In this document: positions 43,074 to 50,051 of the stretch, piece after piece | Position numbering within the stretch: position 1 is the stretch's first letter | Layout: every line of letters starts with the position of its first letter | Assembly: GCF_009674535.1 (NCBI RefSeq) | Contig: NZ_WKJK01000010.1 | Location: forward strand, 226,222 to 290,221 | From: Duganella guangzhouensis | GTDB lineage: Bacteria; Pseudomonadota; Gammaproteobacteria; Burkholderiales; Burkholderiaceae_D | Length of the DNA: 64,000 nucleotides | Reading direction: 5' to 3' | Position numbers and translations under genes: made by a program | Notes under the pieces: generated by a model | What the model was told of the DNA's origin: nothing | Databases searched by the model: none | What the model saw: only the letters and a program-made list of their open reading frames with translations

Positions 43074-44159
43074 TCAGCGGACTGGATCGCTATAGCGTTC
43101 GGCGATGGCCATGAATTCCTCCTCCACCGTCAGCATGGCGTCGACCACGTCGGGATCGAAATGTTCGCCGCTGCCCTGCCGTATCATCTCCATCGCGGTT
43201 TCGTGGGTGAAGGCCGGCTTGTAGACACGCTTGGAAATCAGCGCGTCATACACATCGGCCACCGCCATCAGCCGCGCCGACATGGGTATCGTCTCGCCCT
43301 TCAACCCTTCCGGATAGCCGGAGCCGTCGAACTTCTCCTGGTGCGAATAAGCGATCTCGCGCGCGTAGCGCAGGAAGGTGTTGGTGTAGCCCAGCGCATG
43401 CTCGACATTGACGATGGCGTCGCGGCCATACACCGTGTGCTTCTTCATGATCTCGAACTCGGCGTCGGTCAGGCGGTCCGGCTTGAGCAGGATGGCGTCC
43501 GGGATCGACACCTTGCCGATGTCGTGCAGCGGCGCCGCCTTGAACAGCGCCTTGATATTGGCGTCGCTCAGCTCTTCCTCGAAGCGCTTGTGCGATTGCA
43601 GCTGGCGCGCCAGCGCCACCACATAATGCTGCACGCGGCGCAGATGGTTGGCGGTTTCGTATTCGCGCGTTTCGGCCAGCGAGGCCAGAGCCCAGATCAT
43701 CGCGTCCAGCATCTGGCTCAGTTCCAGCGTGACCTCTTCCACCACATGTTCCAGCAGATTGCGCTGCTGCTTCAGCAGTTCGCGCGAATGGCGCAGCTGC
43801 AGATGGGTGCCGACGCGCGCGCGCAGCACCTCGCCGATCACCGGCTTGGCCACCACGTCGGCGCCGCCGCAGGCCAGCGCGCGCTGCTCATCGACTTCGC
43901 GTTGCAGGAAAATGACGGGAATCTCGGCGGTGTCGGGGCTGGACTTGAGCTGCTGGCACACGCTGTAGCCATCGACCTGCGACAGTTGCGCGTCCACCAC
44001 CACCAGATGCGGGCGTGGCACGTGCTGCATGATGTCCAGCGCGGCGCGACCGCTGTTGGCCAGCCGGACTTCGTACTGATCTTCCAACATCGCGTTCATC
44101 TGGATCAGCTGGTCCGTAGCCTCATCGACGATCAGTACGATGGCCTTTTTGACATTCAT
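43074..44159 (-). CDS. Response regulator with HD-GYP phosphodiesterase domain
   Basis: The protein is 361 residues from the ATG at 44159, which follows GGGGAG. The receiver domain (about 5-125) has VVVDAQLSQVDG with the phospho-Asp; the first acidic pair reads VDE rather than DD. The HD-GYP domain (about 165-350) has the metal motif HDIGK, the HxxxxDGSGYP signature (HQEKFDGSGYPEGLKG), and ADVYDALISKRVYKPA. It should hydrolyse c-di-GMP when activated by the adjacent CHASE kinase. Confidence 0.9.
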   Translation of the reverse strand: MNVKKAIVLIVDEATDQLIQMNAMLEDQYEVRLANSGRAALDIMQHVPRPHLVVVDAQLSQVDGYSVCQQLKSSPDTAEIPVIFLQREVDEQRALACGGADVVAKPVIGEVLRARVGTHLQLRHSRELLKQQRNLLEHVVEEVTLELSQMLDAMIWALASLAETREYETANHLRRVQHYVVALARQLQSHKRFEEELSDANIKALFKAAPLHDIGKVSIPDAILLKPDRLTDAEFEIMKKHTVYGRDAIVNVEHALGYTNTFLRYAREIAYSHQEKFDGSGYPEGLKGETIPMSARLMAVADVYDALISKRVYKPAFTHETAMEMIRQGSGEHFDPDVVDAMLTVEEEFMAIAERYSDPVR

Positions 44160-44239
44160 GCGCCGCCACTCCCCGTGTGTACTTTCTCCCATCATAACCG
44201 AGTGGAATTGCACGCCCAAAACTATTTTCGCCACCTAGC

Positions 44240-44268
44240 TTGCAATTATATAGCGCACTACCTATACT
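44240..44268 (+). promoter_or_regulatory. Predicted promoter giving a leaderless OhrR-like mRNA
   Basis: TTGCAA (44240-44245) and TATACT (44263-44268) are separated by 17 bp. The expected transcription start, about 7 bp after the -10, coincides with the ATG at 44275. There is no ribosome site in between. The spacer GCAATTATATAGCGCAC is AT-rich with a dyad-like pattern, as is usual for an autoregulating MarR-type operator. Confidence 0.5.
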
Positions 44269-44274
44269 GCAAAC

Positions 44275-44730
44275 ATGGAAACCCAAACGCCACCTCATGC
44301 CGTCCCGCAGCTGGACGGCCAATTGTGCTTCGCCTTGTATTCGACTTCGCTGGCGATGAGCAAGCTGTACCGCAAGCTGCTGCGCAGCCTCGGCCTGACC
44401 TACTCGCAATACCTGGTGATGATGGTACTGTGGGAAAAAAACGAACTGACCGTGTCGGAAGTGGGCGAACGCCTGTTCCTCGACTCGGCCACGCTGACGC
44501 CGCTGCTGAAACGGATGGAAGCGGCCGAACTGATCACCCGCACCCGCGCCGCCAACGACGAGCGCCAGGTCATCATCAAGCTGACGCCGCACGGCGACGC
44601 GCTGCGCCACGAGGCCGCCAAGCTGCCGCCATCGATTCTGCAGGCGACCCAGTGCAATGTGGAGCAGCTGAGCGGCATCAAGCGCCAGCTCGACGAACTG
44701 CGCTCCAGCCTGATGACCGCCGCCGCTTAA
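44275..44730 (+). CDS. ohrR: OhrR-like MarR-family organic-peroxide regulator
   Basis: The protein is 151 residues. The N-terminal helix has LCFALYST with Cys18, the sensing Cys position of OhrR proteins, and YRKLLRSLGLTYSQYLVMMVLWE, the family core. The winged HTH is in LTVSEVGERLFLDSATLTPLLKRME and the wing in NDERQVIIKLT. OhrR represses the peroxidase gene ohr until the Cys is oxidised. No ohr gene is adjacent; the next gene is a 2OG-type oxygenase 4 bp away. The promoter suggests a leaderless message. Confidence 0.85.
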   Translation: METQTPPHAVPQLDGQLCFALYSTSLAMSKLYRKLLRSLGLTYSQYLVMMVLWEKNELTVSEVGERLFLDSATLTPLLKRMEAAELITRTRAANDERQVIIKLTPHGDALRHEAAKLPPSILQATQCNVEQLSGIKRQLDELRSSLMTAAA

Positions 44731-44734
44731 GCCT

Positions 44735-45496
44735 ATGAACACACCACTCTACACACCGCTGGCGGACGCCGTCTCCGCCCTGCGTCAGGACGGCTACGCC
44801 CTGTTGCAGCCGCAGGATGTGGCCGCGCTGGCCGGCCTGTCCCTGAACAGCCTGAACGCGCTGATCCCGAGCTGGGACGCGCTGGAACTGGACAACTACC
44901 TGAAGGACGGCGGCCGCTACCGCCGCCGGCGCCACTCCTGCTTTGTCCAGCACAGAAACGAACTGAGCCAGACCGAGCACCGCGCGCACTGGCAACCGCT
45001 TGAATACAACGCCCTGCACGGCGGCATGAACCGCATGTTCGAGCCGGTGCTGCCGGCCACCGTGGCGCAACCGGCCTGGCCGGCGCTGATCACCGCGATC
45101 GGCCAGTTGTGCAGCGCGGCACGCGATGACGCCGATAACGGCGCGCAAGCGGCGCCGTGGTATGTGGAAGCGCACCAATTCCGCATCGACACCGCCGATG
45201 GCATCGGCCGTCCGACCCCGGAAGGCGCGCACCGCGACGGCGTCGATTTCGTCGCCGTGCTGCTGATCGGCCGGGTCGGCATCAAGGGCGGCGAAACCCG
45301 CGTCTTCGAGGCCGATGGCCCCAACGGCAAACGTTTCACCATGACCGAACCGTGGACCATGCTGTTGTTGAATGACGAAACTGTCATCCATGAATCCACT
45401 CCCATCCAGCCGCTGGCGGCGCACGGCCATCGCGATACGCTGGTGCTGACCTGGCGCGCACATGGCTTCCAGGGACCGGTTCCCTCTGACGACTAA
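44735..45496 (+). CDS. 2OG-Fe(II) oxygenase family protein
   Basis: The protein is 253 residues. The HxD motif is in EGAHRDGVDFV and the distal His in ETVIHESTPIQP, with the 2-oxoglutarate-binding Arg likely in HRDTLVLTWRA. The spacing fits the small 2OG-Fe dioxygenase group related to amino-acid or nucleotide hydroxylases. It starts 4 bp after the OhrR-like gene and should be under its control. The substrate is unknown; its role in peroxide response would be new to me. Confidence 0.7.
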   Translation: MNTPLYTPLADAVSALRQDGYALLQPQDVAALAGLSLNSLNALIPSWDALELDNYLKDGGRYRRRRHSCFVQHRNELSQTEHRAHWQPLEYNALHGGMNRMFEPVLPATVAQPAWPALITAIGQLCSAARDDADNGAQAAPWYVEAHQFRIDTADGIGRPTPEGAHRDGVDFVAVLLIGRVGIKGGETRVFEADGPNGKRFTMTEPWTMLLLNDETVIHESTPIQPLAAHGHRDTLVLTWRAHGFQGPVPSDD

Positions 45497-45542
45497 ATCC
45501 GATATAGTCTGTACAGCTAACAATGCACCAGGAGGGTGGTCT

Positions 45543-46901
45543 GTGGACACCAGCTACGAAATACAGCCCGATGAAGTCGAAATCCTGATTGTCGAAGACA
45601 GCCCCACCCAGGCTGAACGCCTGCGCCGTCTGATCCAGTCGATGCGCTACAACGCGCGCGTCGCCTCCAATGGCCGCGTGGCGCTGGAAGCGATCCGCGA
45701 ACGCAAGCCGCACCTGGTGCTGTCTGACATCGTCATGCCCGAGATGGACGGCTACACGCTGTGCCGCGCCATCAAGGCCGATCCGGAATTGCGCGACATC
45801 CCGGTGATCCTGGTCACCTCGCTGATGGACCCGAAGGACATCATCCGCGGCATCGAATGCGGCGCCGATAACTTCATCCGCAAGCCGTATGCGGAAGACT
45901 ATCTGCTGAACCGCATCGGCCACATGCTGATGAACCAGAAGCTGCGCAAGAACCAGAACATGGAGATCGGCATCGCTCTCTATCTGGGCGAGCAAAAGCA
46001 CTTCATCAACGCCGACCGCCAACAGATTCTGGACTTGCTGATCTCCACCTACGAACAGGCGGTGCAGGTCAACAGCGAACTGCAGGCGCGCGAGCGCCAG
46101 GTGATCGAGCTGAATATGCGGCTAGCGCACCATGCCGGCGAGCTGGAAACCATCAACCGCGAAATCGCGCTGAAGAACCTGGAGCTGGCCGAAGCGAGCC
46201 GCATGAAATCGGCCTTCATCGCCAATATGTCGCACGAGCTGCGCACACCGCTGAACGCCATCATCGGCTTCACCGGCGCGCTGCTGATGAAACTGCCCGG
46301 CCCGCTGACGCCGGAACAGGACAAGCAGCTCAACACCATCCGCACCAGCGCCCGTCACCTGCTCTCGCTGATCAACGACATCCTCGACGTCGCCAAGATC
46401 GAAGCCGGCAAGGTCACGCTGGAACTGGAAACGGTACAGTGCCAGGAAGTGGTCAAGGATGTGGTGGACACGCTACGTCCGCTGGCGCTGCAAAAGAACC
46501 TGGCGCTGGAAATGGAACTGGCCGATCCCGCCATCGTGCTGGAAACCGACCGCCGCGCGCTGACCCAGATTCTGCTCAACCTTGGCAACAACGCCATCAA
46601 ATTCACCGAAGTGGGCACGGTGCGGGTGACGCTGGCCGAGCGTGCCGGTGAAAACGGCGGCAAGAATTTGATCGAGTTCTCGGTGGCCGACAGCGGCGCC
46701 GGCATCCGCGAAGAAGACCAGGCCAAGCTGTTCCAGGCATTCTCGCAGCTGGATTCGACCTCGACCCGCCACGCCGAAGGCGCCGGCCTCGGCCTCTACC
46801 TGTGCCAGAACCTGGCCAACCTGATCGGCGGCTCGCTATTCTTCAAGAGCGATTTCGGCCACGGCAGCACCTTCACCTTGGCTTTGCCTCGTAGCAATTG
46901 A
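45543..46901 (+). CDS. Receiver-histidine kinase hybrid (receiver first; GTG start)
   Basis: The protein is 452 residues from a GTG at 45543, seven bases after GGAGG. It opens with a receiver domain (LIVEDSPTQAERL; phospho-Asp in LVLSDIVMPEMDGY; Lys in IRKPYAEDYLL). A coiled coil leads to the His-kinase core with SHELRTPLNAIIGF, N box LLNLGNNAIKF, VADSGAGI and AGLGLYLCQNL. There is no membrane segment. Such receiver-first kinases take a signal by phosphotransfer from another kinase. It lies 46 bp after the oxygenase gene. Confidence 0.9.
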   Translation: MDTSYEIQPDEVEILIVEDSPTQAERLRRLIQSMRYNARVASNGRVALEAIRERKPHLVLSDIVMPEMDGYTLCRAIKADPELRDIPVILVTSLMDPKDIIRGIECGADNFIRKPYAEDYLLNRIGHMLMNQKLRKNQNMEIGIALYLGEQKHFINADRQQILDLLISTYEQAVQVNSELQARERQVIELNMRLAHHAGELETINREIALKNLELAEASRMKSAFIANMSHELRTPLNAIIGFTGALLMKLPGPLTPEQDKQLNTIRTSARHLLSLINDILDVAKIEAGKVTLELETVQCQEVVKDVVDTLRPLALQKNLALEMELADPAIVLETDRRALTQILLNLGNNAIKFTEVGTVRVTLAERAGENGGKNLIEFSVADSGAGIREEDQAKLFQAFSQLDSTSTRHAEGAGLGLYLCQNLANLIGGSLFFKSDFGHGSTFTLALPRSN

Positions 46902-47003
46902 TTAAAAGAATGTGCGGTGCAGCACAAAAGGCTTTGATTTTAAAAAAAGATGACCATAATAACAACGTAATTCTACGGTATTGCAGCGCAACATAAATGG
47001 AGG

Positions 47004-47082
47004 TATAGTGGAACTGTCTCCTCCAATCCGTTCGCTGAACATTGGAATTCAACCCGCACCGTTTGGTAGCGGGTTTTTTTTT
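47004..47082 (+). ncRNA. Candidate small RNA with anti-SD segment and intrinsic terminator
   Basis: TTGCAG (46981-46986), 17 bp, then TATAGT (47004-47009) form a possible promoter, putting a start near 47016. CTCCTCC (47018-47024) would then be near the 5' end and is complementary to Shine-Dalgarno sequences. The RNA would end in the terminator at 47051-47082, giving about 67 nt. Alternatively it is just the distant terminator of the kinase gene. A second inverted repeat TGGAGG/CCTCCA spans 46999-47025. Confidence 0.4.
47051..47082 (+). terminator. Strong rho-independent terminator
   Basis: AACCCGCACC (47051-47060) pairs with GGT (47065-47067) and GCGGGTT (47069-47075), with one bulged A and loop GTTT. 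It is followed by nine T residues (47074-47082). This is the strongest intrinsic terminator in the window. Confidence 0.9.
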
Positions 47083-47114
47083 GCCCCGGCGCCCAGCGCC
47101 CGGCACTGCCCCTT

Positions 47115-47305
47115 GGGGAGCTCTTTTTGAGAAACGGTCTAATCCAGTCTAAACGAGGCCGATTCGGTCTAACACAGTCCAAAATCTGGTCAGCCAAGTC
47201 TAATTCGGTCTAGAAAAAAGGGGCAAAAGTCTAATTCGGTCTTTTCTAAGAGGCCGAAAGTCTAAAACGAACTAAATTCCGGTTCCCGTGTCCAACCTTT
47301 AGACT
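47115..47305 (+). repeat. Left arm of the GTCTAA element
   Basis: Ten heptamer positions in five pairs face right: six have an exact GTCTAA core and four are variants (GTCCAA, GTCTAG, GTCTTT, AACTAA). Each 31-bp unit ends with a purine-rich stretch such as GGGGCAAA or GGCCGAAA. The 10-bp and 31-bp spacing puts every site on the same face of the DNA helix. An inverted copy TTAGACT closes the arm at 47299-47305. Confidence 0.85.
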
Positions 47306-47327
47306 CATTTCAGAGGGGGACCAAATC

Positions 47328-47423
47328 ATGCCGTACGAACCCATGCGCCCCGTAGATCTGCCGCTCACCGATTTCATGGATCTGGAATTCCACTTGATGG
47401 ATACCCGTCCCGCACATCACTAA
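47328..47423 (+). CDS. 31-residue small ORF in the core of the GTCTAA element
   Basis: The ATG at 47328 follows AGAGGGGGA (47312-47320), a good ribosome site. It encodes MPYEPMRPVDLPLTDF and onward to TRPAHH, with GC-rich third positions like the host genes. The protein is acidic in the middle with no signal peptide. It starts just after the left arm, so any protein bound to the arm could control it. I know of no homologue. Its frame is followed by a second coding-like frame shifted by -1. Confidence 0.4.
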   Translation: MPYEPMRPVDLPLTDFMDLEFHLMDTRPAHH

Positions 47424-47572
47424 CGCCGTCCATATTCGCCAATCGGCACGCCAAAGGCCGCAACGCCTGGCGTTTCATCTGGCTCCGCTTCCCAGGCGAG
47501 GATTACTGGGAACGCGCCGCCGATTACAGAAACCGCTTCAACCGGCTGCAGTTAGAACGGTCTAAAAATTAG
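47424..47572 (+). pseudogene. Coding-like frame (-1) without a start codon, after the 31-residue ORF
   Basis: The frame is open from 47303 to the TAG at 47570-47572, but has no ATG, GTG or TTG. From about 47435 it reads NRHAKGRNAWRFIWLRFPGE then DYWERAADYRNRFNRLQ and ends ERSKN, with GC-rich third positions and a basic, aromatic composition typical of a small nucleic-acid-binding protein. A -1 shift from the 31-residue ORF would join the two. It may be a frameshifted gene, a programmed frameshift or a decayed gene. Its last codons run into the right arm. Confidence 0.4.
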
Positions 47573-47749
47573 CGCTCAGAACTGAATTCTGGACCGTTTT
47601 AGACTTTCGCCTGTTTTTTTGCGACCGTTTTAGACTTTCATCGCGGTTTCTTAGACTGTTTTAGACCGGCAGCGTCGATTCTTAGACCGTGTTAGACCCG
47701 CTTGGCCGCGTTTAGACTGGTTTAGACCGGACTCGGATTTTAGCTCCCC
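47559..47749 (-). repeat. Right arm of the GTCTAA element
   Basis: Ten heptamer positions in five pairs face left: eight have an exact GTCTAA core and two are variants (GTCGCA, GTCCAG). Spacing equals that of the left arm. The inner reversed copy GGTCTAA is at 47559-47565 and the outer end AGCTCCCC at 47742-47749. The arm also contains a T7 run (47614-47620). Confidence 0.85.
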
Positions 47750-47829
47750 CATCCTCCACCCTCCCCTGATCCGAAGATTTTTGCTTTGGTTTGCAATATT
47801 TGCATTTTGCCGCCGTCTACACATCGAAG

Positions 47830-47892
47830 CTGAAGTAGCGAGTACTTCAGCAATAAATTAAACAAACGATTTAGTTATATCATTTGTTTGAA
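47830..47892. promoter_or_regulatory. Two operator dyads upstream of the TetR-family gene
   Basis: CTGAAGTA-N5-TACTTCAG (47830-47850) is a perfect 8-bp-arm dyad. AAACAAACGAT (47860-47870) and ATCATTTGTTT (47879-47889) form a second dyad with one mismatch and an 8-bp spacer. The second resembles operators of TetR regulators of RND pumps and lies 22 bp before the TetR start, so it is the likely autoregulation site. Confidence 0.6.
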
Positions 47893-47913
47893 TTGTGTGA
47901 TGTAATCGCCGGC

Positions 47914-48618
47914 ATGAACGCTAAACCTACCCATCATGATTCCAGCCAGCCCGCCGTCGCCGAAGACGCCCGCAAGCCGCGTTCGGACGGCGAACTATCG
48001 CGCGAGCGGCTGCTGCATGCCGCCATGCGCCTGTTCGGCGAACAGGGCTACTCCAAAACCTCGACCCGCGAAATCGCGCAGGCGGCCGGCGCCAATGTGG
48101 CCGCCATCAGCTACTACTTCGGTGACAAGGCCGGGCTGTATCAAGCCTGCTTTGCCGTGATCTGCACGCCGACGGCCGACAACATCGACCAGTTCGCGCA
48201 ACCGCACTTCACGCTGCGCGAGGCGCTGCAGGGCTATTACACGCAGATGATCGCGCCGCTGATGGCCGGTGGCGACGCCGACGCCATGCTGCGCCTGTTC
48301 TACCGCGAGATGCTGGAACCAACCGGCATCTGGCAGCAGGTGATCGAGACCAACATCCTGCCGGAGCACGCGGCGCTGGTGCAGGTGCTGTGCCGCCACC
48401 TCGGCCTGGCCGCTCCGGACGATGGCGTGCACCGGCTGGCATACGCGATCGCGGCGATGTGCGTGCAGATGCTGATCGCGCGCGACGTGGTGGCGCGCAT
48501 CACGCCGCAGATGATGGACACGCCCGACGCCATCGCCGCCTGGGCCGCGCATCTGGTGGGGTATGCGGAGACGCTGGTGCTGGCGGAAAAAAACAAACTT
48601 CAACAAGGGAAAGCATGA
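47914..48618 (+). CDS. TetR-family repressor (CerR-type C-terminus) of the RND operon
   Basis: The protein is 234 residues from the ATG at 47914. The HTH is in SRERLLHAAMRLFGEQGYSK TSTREIAQAAGANVAAISYYFGDKAGLY (about residues 30-77). The C-terminal region with MIAPLMAGGD and FYREMLEPTGIW matches the CerR-type ligand domain (DUF1956). The gene overlaps the next by 4 bp, so it is the first gene of the efflux operon and probably represses it. The ligand is unknown. Confidence 0.88.
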   Translation: MNAKPTHHDSSQPAVAEDARKPRSDGELSRERLLHAAMRLFGEQGYSKTSTREIAQAAGANVAAISYYFGDKAGLYQACFAVICTPTADNIDQFAQPHFTLREALQGYYTQMIAPLMAGGDADAMLRLFYREMLEPTGIWQQVIETNILPEHAALVQVLCRHLGLAAPDDGVHRLAYAIAAMCVQMLIARDVVARITPQMMDTPDAIAAWAAHLVGYAETLVLAEKNKLQQGKA

Positions 48619-50036
48619 GTATTTTTTTACGCGCGGCCGCAGTGGCGGTCGCGGCGACGCTGAGCGCCTGCGCCGTGCAGCGCCCGGCGCCACAGGTGGA
48701 TGCGCTGGCGCCCCAGCAATGGCAGGCGCCGTTGCCGCACAATGGCAGCCAGACCGATCTCGCCACCTGGTGGCGCGGTCAGGCTGATGGCCTGCTGGCG
48801 GAGCTGATCGAGTCTGCGCAGAGTGCCAGTCCGACGGTGGCATCGGCGGTATCGCGCATTGCGCAGTCGCGCTCAGACCGCGTGACCGCCGGCGCCGCGC
48901 TGGTGCCCAATGTGGATGCGGCGGGCAGCGTGAGCCGCTCCAATCAGCAATCGAGCGTACCGATGGGGACCACTACCCAACTGGCGCTGAATGCCTCGTG
49001 GGAGCTGGATCTGTTTGGCGCCAATCGTGCCACGCGTGACGCGGCGCAGGCGCGTCTGGAAAGCGCGCACGCTGGCTGGCATGATGCGCGGGTGTCGGTG
49101 GCGGCGGAAGTGGCCAATCAGTATTACGATCTGCGCGCCTGCGAGCAGTTGCTGGCGGTGGCGCAGCAGGACGCCGTCTCGCGCGCCGACACCGCCCGTC
49201 TGACCGAGCTCAGTGCCAAGGCGGGCTTCCAGTCGCCGGCCAGCCTGTCGCTGGCGCGTGCCAGCGCGGCCGATGGCAACAGCCGCTATCTGTCGCAACG
49301 CGCCGCCTGCGATGTCGACGTCAAAGTGCTGTCGGCGCTGACCGCGATTGCCGAACCGGCGCTGCGCCAGAAGCTGGCCGCCGGCTTGAATGCCAACGTC
49401 GCGACTGAGGCGCCAGCAATGGCGATCACCGAACTTCCGGCGCGCACGCTGAGCCAGCGGCCGGACGTGTTCACCGCCGAACGCGAAGTGGCCGCCGCCA
49501 GCGCGGAAGTCGGTAACGCCGACGCGCAACGCTATCCGCGTCTGTCGCTGGGCGGCTCGGTCGGCGTCGCCAACTTCCTCACCGGCGGCGTCAACACCCA
49601 CACCGACACCTGGACCATCGGCCCGCTGTCGGTCTCGATGCCGGTGTTTGATGCCGGCCGCCGCGCCGCCAACGTGGAAGCCGCCAAGGCCCGCTACGAC
49701 GCCGCCGTGATCAGCTACCGCTCCACCGTGCGCACCGCCGCCAGCGAAGTCGAACAAGCGTTGGTCAACCTGGACAGCACCGCCGCCCGCGCCGGCGACG
49801 CCCAGACCGCGCTGGAAGGCTACCGCGCCAACTACAGCGCCGTCGACGATCGCTACAAGAACGGCATGGCCAGCCTGTTCGAACTGGAAGACGCGCGCCG
49901 CACCCGTCTGAGCGCCGAACAAACCGTCATCAATCTGCAGCGCGAACGCAGCGCCGCCTGGGTCGCGCTGTACCGCGCCGCCGGCGGCGGCTTCACGCCG
50001 ACCGCGAGCGCCATCAATACCAGCGCCGCCAACTAA
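48615..50036 (+). CDS. Outer-membrane efflux lipoprotein (NodT/OprM type)
   Basis: The protein is 473 residues with a lipoprotein signal, MSIFLRAAAVAVAATLSAC (lipobox LSAC). It has two OEP repeats of the TolC/OprM family, including the LSQRPDVFTAEREVAAASAE segment and VRTAASEVEQALVNL. It forms the exit duct of the RND pump. The start overlaps TetR by 4 bp. The gene order (regulator, outer-membrane duct, adaptor, pump) places the duct ahead of the other two, which is less common than adaptor-pump-duct. Confidence 0.9.
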   Translation: MSIFLRAAAVAVAATLSACAVQRPAPQVDALAPQQWQAPLPHNGSQTDLATWWRGQADGLLAELIESAQSASPTVASAVSRIAQSRSDRVTAGAALVPNVDAAGSVSRSNQQSSVPMGTTTQLALNASWELDLFGANRATRDAAQARLESAHAGWHDARVSVAAEVANQYYDLRACEQLLAVAQQDAVSRADTARLTELSAKAGFQSPASLSLARASAADGNSRYLSQRAACDVDVKVLSALTAIAEPALRQKLAAGLNANVATEAPAMAITELPARTLSQRPDVFTAEREVAAASAEVGNADAQRYPRLSLGGSVGVANFLTGGVNTHTDTWTIGPLSVSMPVFDAGRRAANVEAAKARYDAAVISYRSTVRTAASEVEQALVNLDSTAARAGDAQTALEGYRANYSAVDDRYKNGMASLFELEDARRTRLSAEQTVINLQRERSAAWVALYRAAGGGFTPTASAINTSAAN

Positions 50037-50051
50037 TCCACACAGCCCGAC

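Larger units (their letters stand above)
47115..47749. mobile_element. Symmetrical GTCTAA-repeat element with ~190-bp inverted arms (unrecognised)
   Basis: Left arm 47115-47305 and right arm 47559-47749 are gapless imperfect inverted repeats, each starting GGGGAGCT. Each arm has five pairs of heptamers of GGTCTAA/AGTCTAA type, 10 bp apart; pairs start 30, 31, 31 and 31 bp apart (47136, 47166, 47197, 47228, 47259 on the left; 47728, 47698, 47667, 47636, 47605 on the right). One reversed copy lies inside each arm (47299-47305; 47559-47565). All positions mirror about 47432. The core (47306-47558) holds small coding frames. Long repeated ends recall transposon ends such as Tn7-type TnsB site arrays, or plasmid centromere arrays, but no transposase or target duplication is seen. 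Class as mobile element is tentative. Confidence 0.5.

Noticed and set aside
46911..46926. TGTGC/GCACA hairpin as terminator of the receiver kinase gene
   Set aside because: Only five base pairs and no T-tract; the strong terminator at 47051-47082 is a better candidate.
47115..47749. GTCTAA repeats as a CRISPR array
   Set aside because: Only 7-bp cores repeat, the period is 31 bp with similar rather than unique spacers, and the two halves face opposite ways; no cas genes are near.
47100..47780. Target-site duplication flanking the GTCTAA element
   Set aside because: The bases beside GGGGAGCT on the left and AGCTCCCC on the right do not match as a direct repeat, so insertion by transposition is not shown.
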